Shown piece by piece: positions 1-7,130 of a stretch of 64,000 nucleotides of DNA. The stretch is from CBDCYS01 sp965226245 (GTDB taxonomy: Bacteria; Acidobacteriota; Terriglobia; Bryobacterales; UBA6623): contig CBDDCL010000015.1 of the NCBI GenBank assembly GCA_965226245.1, forward strand, positions 2,914,001 through 2,978,000, given 5' to 3'. The notes below the pieces were generated by a model. It was not told the DNA's origin. It saw nothing but the letters and a program-made list of their open reading frames with translations, and did no database searches. Both the position numbers and the translations under genes were made by a program. Position 1 is the stretch's first letter, and each line of letters starts with the position of its first letter.

Positions 1-380
1 ATCGATAGCAGGCATCCCCGCACCGAATCTACTCCGCCAGCTTTTATTATGACGCCTTATCACCTGAAACAAGGTCGTCGAGGCGGATTCGGGACCTCTT
101 CCCGGCAGTTTAGAGCTTGGTCCGAAAGGCCTTTCCTTCCACCTTGCAGGGGTCGTGATCGTAACTCAACCGCCCCAGGGCCCAACAAAGGGTCGACAGG
201 CAGCGGAGTCTGCCGACTCGCTGAAAAGGCGTCGAAGTGCAAGAAATGGTTACAGCGGCGAGGATTCAGTCGAAACTTTTGATTCTGTCAACCTTCGCTT
301 GATCTAAGCGCCGAACCAGTTCGGTCCAAACAAGGACCCAGCCGCCAGCCCTTTCAAAGCATCCACGGCCGCAGTGCTGT
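1..380. other. No gene recognised
   Basis: Open frames here are short, lack recognisable motifs and overlap each other on both strands. I see no RNA gene, insertion-sequence end or obvious hairpin terminator. The stretch lies downstream of the stop codon of the minus-strand GT-C/TPR gene. Confidence 0.5.
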
Positions 381-2260
381 CTATCGCCCGAGCATCTGCC
401 TGGCGGCTTGCAGGTTCCGGCGCACGCGCTCGTCTTCGGGACGCATCTCAAGAGCGGTCTCCAGGTCGCGCACGGCATTCGCGTAGGCCCCGCGCTGATA
501 AAACTCTTGCGCCCGCAAGACGTAGATTTCAGGCTGCAATGGACTGAGTTTCAGAGCTTTTTCGAAGTTGCTCCATCCTTCGTTTTCATGGCCAAGCCGA
601 ATCTGGGTTACGGCAAAGTTGGCCCAGATTACTTCTTCTTTCGGCAAGATCTCAAGCGATCTACTATAGTACTCCGCGGCCTTCGCATAGTCTTTCTGCT
701 TGGCGTGCGCGACTCCCAAGTTCGAAAGCAGGAACCCATGGTCGCCGCTGCCGGGATCAGCCAGTTTTTCGGCTTTCTCCCAGTAGTAAACCGCGTCCCG
801 AACCGATCCCCGCTCTTCATAGAGCTTGCCGAGCCACGTCAGCGGGCGATACTTCTGCGGTGATTTTTCGGCCGTATCGTGCCACAGGGCCAGATCATCG
901 CCCCAGAGCCGGCTTCGCTCATACGTTCCCCAGGAATAGATGAGCAGCAGCCCGCCGAGCGCGCCGAGCTTCACTCGCGGCGAGGCCCCTGCTAGCCGTG
1001 AAATGATCAAAGCGAAGACCAGAAAGAACCCGATACTCGGCAAGTACATTCTGCGCTCGGCGGCAAAGTCCAGCAGCGAGTAGAAACTAGTCGACGGGGC
1101 CAGAAGGGCAAGATAAAACAGAATCCCGAACGATATCAGCGGTTCGCGCCGCCGCAGGTGAACCGCGGCGCCAACAAGAGCAAGGAGCGCCAAAAGAGCG
1201 AGCCAGGAAAGGTTTTCCCACGAATCGTTTGAACCGCGGCGCCAACAAGAGCAAGGAGCGCCAAAAGAGCGAGCCAGGAAAGGTTTTCCCAAATCGTTTG
1301 TGACGCAACAATATGCCAATCGGCGTTGAGGCCGAAGGGCACGAGGAGCAACCGCAGATAGAGAAAGTACATTCGGAACTGCGTCAGCAAATACTCGACC
1401 CAGGGAAGATTGAATCCCGCCGAGACCGCGAACAGGAACGGTTTGATGACCAGGAAAAAACCGGCGATCGTACCGATTAAGAAAAGAGTATAGGTCGGCA
1501 GACTGGGCTTCATACGGCGCCAGTCCAGCCTGGCGAGGAGAAGATAATCCAGCAGCAGGATAGCGAAGGGCAGGGTAATTTTGTCCTGCTTTGACATGAA
1601 TGAGCAGACAAAGAGAAATACAACGAGGAACGCCGCAAGCCAGGGGCGCCGCTCGCGGAGGCGCGAGGCGAACAGCCACAACGCGGCAATATAGAACGTG
1701 CCGGCCAAAACCTCGGACCGGCTGCTGATGTAGGCGACCGATTCCGTCAGAACCGGAGAGGTCAAAAACAACAGAGGAACTCCGTAGACCAGCAACGGAC
1801 GAGCCGAAGCGGGAACCAGATCATCGAGTCGCCCCGGGGCAAACAAGACAGCCATGAACCGCCACAAGAGCAAGGCATTCAAGCAGTGGAGGAGCACGTT
1901 CACGAGATGAAACCCGAACGAATCCCCAAAACCGCTGAGGCGGTGGTTCGCAATGAAGGTCAGCATCAGCAGCGGGCGGCCCGTGGTTATTAGTGTTTTC
2001 CATTTGGCGTCCCCCCTGACCGTGCTGAAGGCCTCCAGAAGGTCGTAGTCATCGAGAAAGAGCGGCCCGGAAAGAGCGGGTGAATAGATCAGCAGGCCCA
2101 GGGCAAACAGCCCGATGGCGAATACCCAAGGGTGGTTGAACTGAGGTTTCCGCTCGGACGCACGCTGGCGGTTCGAGGCCCGGGAGTGAGTCTGAACAGG
2201 CGAACCCTGGGGGTCCTTCGGCGCCGATTTCTTGCGGTTTCGTTTGGCCGATGCTCTCAT
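381..2260 (-). pseudogene. GT-C-like membrane protein with C-terminal TPRs, frameshifted by a 71-bp tandem duplication
   Basis: The N-terminal half (from the ATG at 2260) has many hydrophobic segments and an acidic FLDDYD motif near residues 68-73 in the first external loop, then a RPLLMLTF...FHLVNVLLH pattern typical of GT-C/TMTC-like integral membrane glycosyltransferases. The C-terminal half carries about four TPR units and ends QMLGR. The halves are in different frames because a 71-bp segment is repeated in tandem at 1160-1290. Both frames encode the same WENLSWLALLALLALVGAAV stretch at the junction. Deleting one 71-bp unit leaves 1809 nt, exactly 603 codons (602 aa). The family probably transfers sugar from a lipid carrier to protein or glycan; substrate unknown. 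It may be a true disruption, a phase-variable state or an assembly error. As it stands it makes two fragments, 1136-2260 and 381-1679. Confidence 0.8.
1160..1290. repeat. 71-bp tandem duplication inside the GT-C/TPR gene
   Basis: The segment 1160-1230 is followed directly by a copy starting at 1231. The first 60 bases of the copies are identical (to 1290), then the second copy differs by a 2-base change in spacing before the shared AATCGTTTG. Since 71 is not a multiple of 3, the duplication shifts the reading frame. Confidence 0.9.
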
Positions 2261-2335
2261 GGCGGCCCCTTCAGGAAAACTTCAAATTGTCATGGATCGC
2301 CGGCCATCCGCGACTCCAAGCGACGAATGCTGTTG

Positions 2336-2596
2336 TTACACGATACGGTCTTGGATCAGCTTTCGGAATTCATCAAGCTCGATATGTCTTCCGGTGGCTT
2401 TCTTGGAATACACGAGCGCACCGTCAATCGAAATCTCGAACATGCCCCACCCGCTTTTAAGCGGCGCCTCCCGGCCTGGCACGAGCTCCCAGACCTCAAT
2501 TTGATCCTCGAATTCCGCGATCAGCGTCTCCGCCATACTGGCGGCTCTGGGCAGATGGCCTCAGGCGACGCAGTACTCCACTTTGACTTTCAGCAT
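2336..2596 (-). CDS. SelW-like (Rdx family) selenoprotein, UGA decoded as selenocysteine
   Basis: The usual open frame starts only at 2536, but the same frame extends upstream through one TGA (2563-2561) to an ATG at 2596 preceded by AAAGGAG. The extended N-terminus reads MLKVKVEYCVA-U-GHLPRAAS, which is the beta-alpha start and CxxC redox motif of the SelT/SelW/SelH (Rdx) family with the second Cys replaced by the UGA. The rest fits the family: GWGMFEISIDGALVYSKK near residues 49-66 and a short C-terminal helix. Total 86 residues including Sec, the usual size. Rdx proteins are small thioredoxin-like proteins thought to act in thiol redox chemistry. A SECIS-like hairpin follows the UGA. The gene lies 71 bp after kdsC on the same strand, and selenoneine genes are 2 kb away. 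The alternative, a nonsense mutation, is unlikely given the position of the UGA. Confidence 0.82.
2530..2544 (-). promoter_or_regulatory. Candidate bacterial SECIS hairpin
   Basis: In the mRNA sense, 21 nt after the UGA comes CCGCC-AGUAU-GGCGG: a perfect 5-bp GC stem with a 5-nt loop that has G as its second base. Bacterial SECIS elements lie within the coding region just downstream of the UGA and carry a G among the first two loop bases, so position and loop both fit. SelB binding is inferred. Confidence 0.65.
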
Positions 2597-2667
2597 AAGC
2601 TCCTTTCCTTCCGAGTGCTTTTGACCTGCTGGGTCCGGCTCGCGATTTTCACGCTGTCTGCCGCGCC

Positions 2668-3225
2668 TCAAATCTCGTACTTTGCCATGATCTCCCCCCA
2701 GCGGTTCTGCGCTTTGAGCAGCAGCTCAATTACATCTCGCACCGCCCCGGCTCCGCCCGGAGAGGGTGTGACAAAATGCACTGCGTCATGGCCCGACACG
2801 CGAGAGTTTGCGGGCGCCGCGGCCAGGCCGGCGCGCTTCAGGATAGGGAGATCGGTCAGGTCGTCGCCCATATAGGCAATCTCTTCAGCGGACAAGCCCG
2901 AGTCGGCCAGGATTTCTTCAAAAAGCGGCAGCTTCCGGGTGTTGCCCTGATGGAGATACTTCATATGGGCCGAACGGGCTCGTTCCTCGACGGCTGGTGA
3001 GCTGCGGCCGCTAATGATTCCGGTCTGGATGCCGGTTGCGTGCGCCCATTGCAAGGCGATGCCGTCCTCGCAATCGAAGCCCTTGGTCTCAAACAAGCCC
3101 CCCTTCCCGTCTGGCAAAAAGTAGACATGCCCATCCGTGAGAACCCCGTCGCAATCCATCAAGAAGAGCTTGATCCTGGAGGCTCGGGACAACAGATCTT
3201 CTGAATAGGAACCAGTTTCTGGCAT
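2668..3225 (-). CDS. kdsC: 3-deoxy-D-manno-octulosonate 8-phosphate phosphatase (KdsC)
   Basis: This 185-residue HAD-superfamily protein has no cap domain, the KdsC type. The nucleophile motif is MDCDGVLTDG with Asp24 and Asp26; motif II is the Ser of GIISGRSS; the acidic Mg-binding motif is GDDLTDLP. The C-terminal TPSPGGAGAVRDVIELLL segment is also characteristic of KdsC, whose C-terminal tail closes over the active site. It removes phosphate from KDO-8-P in the cytoplasm to give KDO for lipopolysaccharide, implying a Gram-negative envelope. The SelW-like gene follows on the same strand. The start at 3225 is an ATG and leaves the usual short N-terminal lead. No kdsA or kdsB is adjacent. Confidence 0.92.
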   Translation of the reverse strand: MPETGSYSEDLLSRASRIKLFLMDCDGVLTDGHVYFLPDGKGGLFETKGFDCEDGIALQWAHATGIQTGIISGRSSPAVEERARSAHMKYLHQGNTRKLPLFEEILADSGLSAEEIAYMGDDLTDLPILKRAGLAAAPANSRVSGHDAVHFVTPSPGGAGAVRDVIELLLKAQNRWGEIMAKYEI

Positions 3226-3394
3226 AGCTAGACCTGTGATTATATCGTCCGTTGCCGTGGAACCCGCGCTCGCATGCCTAGCGGTTGGCTGAAGGAGGCC
3301 CAGCGCAGCGTCCGGCGGGATTTCGACTTGAGCTGCATCAGATTCAAAAACGCCATGTGTTGCTCATTCCCGCCTAATTCTGTAAGCTGTCCAG

Positions 3395-3883
3395 ATGCTC
3401 CACGAGATTCGATTTCTCCTCCTCGCCTGGCTATTGATCACCATTGTGCCTCGTTCCGGCGCTGAAACCCTCTTCGAGACAACGGGTGACGTCGCGGTAA
3501 CTGTCGACCCGGCGACCGCCAGCTTCACAAAGAATCGTCGCGGTATTCGGACGCTCAACATAACGTCGGCGCCCGCCTCGGTCCGCAAGCTAGGCAAGAG
3601 CTACTCCGCCAACCTGTTTTTTTCGAGAGAATTTGACCCCAAGCCTGGCAAGTACCCCGTAGCATTCAGCTACTTGAACAAGAAGAATATGCTCGGCGGC
3701 TCGTTCTTTGGCGGCGGTCTGTTCTCCCACGATACCAAGGGAGAGGCCGAGTTCCTGGAGTTCGGCGAGCAAGTGAGGGTTCGGTTCGAGTTCACGACCT
3801 ACAACAAGAGCGAAGGCAAAGATAACCGGCAGATGGTGACCGTAAAAGGGGAGGCCGTCTGTCCCCGTAGCGATGTTTTTTGA
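3395..3883 (+). CDS. Exported protein of unknown function
   Basis: This 162-residue protein begins with a clear signal peptide (residues 1-23, hydrophobic core LLLAWLLITIV, cleavage likely after SGA). The mature part is rich in beta-strand-like stretches and contains a Gly-rich GGSFFGGGLF segment near residue 110 followed by an FEFTTYNKSEGKDNRQMVTVKG strand pattern, suggesting a small secreted or periplasmic beta-sandwich. I do not recognise the family. It stands alone, convergent with the decayed sulfatase on the opposite strand, and transcribed away from kdsC. Confidence 0.6.
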   Translation: MLHEIRFLLLAWLLITIVPRSGAETLFETTGDVAVTVDPATASFTKNRRGIRTLNITSAPASVRKLGKSYSANLFFSREFDPKPGKYPVAFSYLNKKNMLGGSFFGGGLFSHDTKGEAEFLEFGEQVRVRFEFTTYNKSEGKDNRQMVTVKGEAVCPRSDVF

Positions 3884-3929
3884 AGCGCCATTCCGAGCCG
3901 TGTGTCTCCGGCCAACACACGAAAACGGC

Positions 3930-4439
3930 TCCCGTGCCGAAAAAGCCCGCGGCCGATAAACCGGGTTGTCGGTGTGCATGATGGTTCCCGACTCCTTCAG
4001 CCAATCCTGAATCTTCTTCCTTAGCTCCGCTGCCTTGTGGCTTGATGGCACGGGCAAGCGAGACCTCATTGGGTGAAAGATACATGTAATCGTCGGGCGG
4101 GATAATGCGCCCGTGCTCTGGATAGCGGTACCTGAAAATGGCGGTGATGTGGCCTGTAAATCCGACCCGTGCCGGGTACTTGCCGCTCATCAAACTGGCC
4201 CAGCTCGGCGAGCACACCGGACAAGCCGAGTAGGCGTTGGTAAAGCGCATGCCCTCCGCCGCTAGCCGGTCGGTTTGGGGCGTCTCGTAAAAGTTGCTTC
4301 CCTGGACGCCAAGATCCATCCAACCCAAATCGTCGATGTAGAACAAGACGATGTTGGGAGGTTTCAGGTTGGGAGCTTGCGATGATGCGGCCTCGGCGGT
4401 GACAAGGGCGGAGGCGGCCAACAATATGGGCAAACGCAA
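3930..4439 (-). pseudogene. Sulfatase remnant with large internal deletion
   Basis: From the ATG at 4439 there is a signal peptide and then a sulfatase N-terminus: PNIVLFYIDDLGWMDLG (metal-binding DD), PQTDRLAAEGMRFTNAY, and CSPSWASLMSGKYPAR. The frame is then lost near 4040, and a second frame gives a typical sulfatase C-terminus, HKAAELRKKIQDWLKESG then MHTDNPVYRP. About 300 residues of the catalytic domain between these parts are missing. The formylglycine motif C-x-P-S-R reads C-S-P-S-W, so the maturation Arg is also lost. Type I sulfatases hydrolyse sulfate esters in the periplasm; this copy cannot do so. Confidence 0.82.
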
Positions 4440-4560
4440 GCAGAGCTGAGAATTGACGGTGGAAGCGCCCAGGAATCACGTTAAGAATATAACAAGCCCC
4501 TTGAAGAGCTGGCCGTGCAGCGGCGCCGCGCGTGTTTGCGGAGTCCTGCTCTGGTCCTCC

Positions 4561-5520
4561 CTAACCCGCTTGCTCGACTTCCTCCAGCAGGTCTTGCCAG
4601 CTTCGTGTTTCCCGGGCAGGTTCGACCAACGCTTGTAACCCTCGGCAGCTATCCTGAAGCTCGCGGTAGAAATCCTGCTCGGTCTCCGCGCGAAGAAGAA
4701 GTTCCGCGAGCCGGTTCGTGTCCCCCACTGAAAAAAAGCCTGCATAGTTTGGACCCAGAATGCCGATGGAACTGGAAATCCTGGAGCAGAGGATCGGCAC
4801 CGAGGACGCAATCGCTTCGGAGAGCACATTCGCGCCGCCTTCCATATGAGAAGTGAGCACAAGCAGGCGGCTACGAGCAAGCAGTCGCAACGCTTTCCAT
4901 CGCGGCAACTCCCTCAGCCAGCAATAGCGCGGGTTGGAAGCCGCTTCGGCGCTCGCCTGCGCTTCTGCCTCTTCGCTCAAAGCACGCCCAATATGCGTCA
5001 TGCGGAGGCGGGAAGAGGGTGGCAGCAGGCGGGCGGTCTTCGCGGCTCGAAGCGGGTCTTTGACCGGCCGCAGATGTCCCAGCACGCAGGCCTCGAAGAC
5101 GCCCTTCTGGGGGCGGAACTTGCCTGGCGGTTTTTCCGCCGATTGGAAAATTACCCGTGCCTTGTGGCGCAAATGCTCGGGCAGTTCGCCCACCCCCATC
5201 GGCTGCAACACAACCAGCCGCGCTGCCATCTGCAGCGACCTGCGCGCCTCTGGATCGTCGTGGATGTCGCCGTAAAGGTCCGTCCCCGTGAGAGCCAAGA
5301 TCAAGGGGAGGTTCGGATGCTGATTACTGAAACGCTCGATCGAGGGGAAACTGCGACGCGCATGCAGCGCGATCGCGAGATCGCAACGCTGGCCGCGATA
5401 CTCCTGTTCCAGAGCGACCCGGTGGCCCAAGCTTCTCAGGATCTTGGCCCAGCGCAGCGCCGTCACTCGGTTCCCTTTGCGGGAACCATGAGGAGCGGGT
5501 GTGACGAGGCAGATCTTCAT
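4561..5520 (-). CDS. senB: Selenosugar synthase SenB (TIGR04348-type glycosyltransferase)
   Basis: This 319-residue GT-B protein starts MKICLVTPAPHGSRKGNRVT, the hallmark N-terminus of the TIGR04348 glycosyltransferases now known as SenB. Other family landmarks are ALHARRS (51-57), LALTGTDLYGD (75-85), VCVLGHLRPVKDP-like (145-156) and the GT4 nucleotide-sugar motif with Glu227 and Glu235 (E-x7-E). SenB joins selenophosphate to a UDP-sugar, forming a Se-C bond to give a selenosugar in the cytoplasm. It lies 39 bp downstream of senA on the same strand, the known sen arrangement. No senC/selD homologue lies in the window, so selenophosphate must come from a gene elsewhere. Without senA next to it this would be called only a GT4 protein. 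Confidence 0.88.
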   Translation of the reverse strand: MKICLVTPAPHGSRKGNRVTALRWAKILRSLGHRVALEQEYRGQRCDLAIALHARRSFPSIERFSNQHPNLPLILALTGTDLYGDIHDDPEARRSLQMAARLVVLQPMGVGELPEHLRHKARVIFQSAEKPPGKFRPQKGVFEACVLGHLRPVKDPLRAAKTARLLPPSSRLRMTHIGRALSEEAEAQASAEAASNPRYCWLRELPRWKALRLLARSRLLVLTSHMEGGANVLSEAIASSVPILCSRISSSIGILGPNYAGFFSVGDTNRLAELLLRAETEQDFYRELQDSCRGLQALVEPARETRSWQDLLEEVEQAG

Positions 5521-5559
5521 TTTCGGTGCGTAGTGCCGCGACCTTGCCGCTTCTCGCTG

Positions 5560-6951
5560 TTAGCTTTCCAGCGCGCAGGTGCGGAAGCCGGCCAGCACGT
5601 CCCGTCTGTCCGGCGTGTAGAAGTTCCGCCAGGTGTTGCGGATCATCCGGGCGCGCGTCGTCCAGCAGCCGCCCCGGAGAACTTTGCGTGTTTTGAAACA
5701 TGGCTCTGAATATTCCTTGTAGGGGTCGGCCGTGAAACCGGGGTAGGGCAGGAATGGGCTGCTGGTCCACTCCCAGACGTTGCCGATCATTTGCCGGCAA
5801 CCCGAGGGAGTGTCGCCGGCGGGCAGGGCCCCGACATCGATGCAGCCCCCTGCACGCCAATCCGTGTTCACCCGGCCCGGCGCCGGAGGTTCCCCACCCC
5901 AGGGGAACCGCCGCTTTTCCCCAGAGAGACCCCGGCCCGGATGGAGTTGTGCAGCGGCAGCCGCTTCCCACTCGGCCTCTGTGGGGAGCCGGCGTCCTGC
6001 CCACTTGCTGTAGGCTTCAGCCTCGTACCAGCAAATGTGGATTACCGGGCGATGGGGCTCGAGCGGCGCCCAGTGATCGAACTCCCGGCGGAGCCACTCG
6101 CTGTTTGCGTCGCGCTTCCAGTAAAGGGGCCGCTCCGCACGGGCGCTCTGCCTCCACCGCCAGCCCTGCTCACTCCAGAGCTCCTCCCGCAGGTAGCCCG
6201 AGTCCTCAACAAAGGCGGCAAACTGGGATTGTGTGACGGCTCCCCTGGCAATGGCAAAGGGTTTCACCTGAACCGGATGAGCCCATTTTTCATTGTCGAA
6301 GACAAAGGGCTCGCCGGCCCGAGCCCCCAGGAGGAACCGTCCGCCCGGAATTTCCGCATCGCCGTTGAGCGGGCCACCGGCGACAGAGGGCTCCGGGAGG
6401 GCGCTGTCCTCGTTCACTTCCGGGAAATCAGAAAACCGGGGCGCTGGAAACCCCAGCGTCTGTCTTGTGCAGGTAAACGCCTCGGTGTGCATGTCCTCGT
6501 GAAAAACCGCGTACATCGTGAAATAAGTGAGCTCCCGGGACGGGGCGGCTCGCTCAAGGGCCTCAAGCACCCGGTCGCGAACTTCCTCAACGTAGGACAA
6601 CGTGGCGTCGATCGCCGGAAGCGGCAGATCCCAGCGTACGTCGTGCGCTATCGCAATTGAGTCGTAAAGCGCATCGGCGTCGTTTCGGACGGGCTTTTGC
6701 TTGCACGCATGGCACAGAACCCACTTCTCTTGAAACCAGGCTACATGGCCGATCTCCCAAAGGAGAGGATTCACAATCGGCAAGCGCGGGCCCATAAGTT
6801 GTTGGTGATCCAGATCGGCGATCAGGTCGACACTTCGCTGTCTAGCGTCCAGCACCCACGCCGCCGCCTCTTTTGTCAGCGTGGCCGGCTCTTTGGAAGG
6901 ATTCACGCTAAGCCCCCTGATTTCCGCTCGCCGAACTGATTCATTTTCCAT
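5560..6951 (-). CDS. senA: Selenoneine synthase SenA (EgtB-like iron oxygenase)
   Basis: Two domains: an N-terminal DinB-like helical domain (about 25-165) and a C-terminal formylglycine-generating-enzyme-like domain (about 200-460). The iron-binding histidines are visible: His69 in IGHVAWFQE, and His151 and His155 in HEDMHTEA. C-terminal landmarks are GGRFLLGA, RLPTEAEWEAAA, GNVWEWTSS and VLRGGCW. EgtB-type enzymes couple hercynine to a sulfur donor; the SenA branch couples hercynine with a selenosugar and leads to selenoneine. The SenA call rather than EgtB rests on the adjacent senB. I chose the ATG at 6951; an in-frame TTG at 6978 would add nine residues. No egtD is in the window, so hercynine must be made from elsewhere. 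Confidence 0.85.
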   Translation of the reverse strand: MENESVRRAEIRGLSVNPSKEPATLTKEAAAWVLDARQRSVDLIADLDHQQLMGPRLPIVNPLLWEIGHVAWFQEKWVLCHACKQKPVRNDADALYDSIAIAHDVRWDLPLPAIDATLSYVEEVRDRVLEALERAAPSRELTYFTMYAVFHEDMHTEAFTCTRQTLGFPAPRFSDFPEVNEDSALPEPSVAGGPLNGDAEIPGGRFLLGARAGEPFVFDNEKWAHPVQVKPFAIARGAVTQSQFAAFVEDSGYLREELWSEQGWRWRQSARAERPLYWKRDANSEWLRREFDHWAPLEPHRPVIHICWYEAEAYSKWAGRRLPTEAEWEAAAAAQLHPGRGLSGEKRRFPWGGEPPAPGRVNTDWRAGGCIDVGALPAGDTPSGCRQMIGNVWEWTSSPFLPYPGFTADPYKEYSEPCFKTRKVLRGGCWTTRARMIRNTWRNFYTPDRRDVLAGFRTCALES

Positions 6952-7130
6952 GCCATTGGAATACAACGGCCTGGGCAACCGAACGCAGCCCCCAAACCGC
7001 TAACTGAACAGTATTGCACTTAGCCCGCTAAGCGCACTCGCCCGCCTTCGCCGAGTTTCTCGGAGAGCGCGGTAGTAGGAGATGGTTCGGCCGGGCAGGG
7101 CTTCACTTCAATAGTCCGGGCCCTGATGGA

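Noticed and set aside
5560..6951. Ergothioneine synthase EgtB as the call for the DinB/FGE protein
   Set aside because: Domain layout would fit, but the senB-type glycosyltransferase 39 bp downstream and the lack of egtC/egtD neighbours favour SenA. A tree of EgtB and SenA would settle it.
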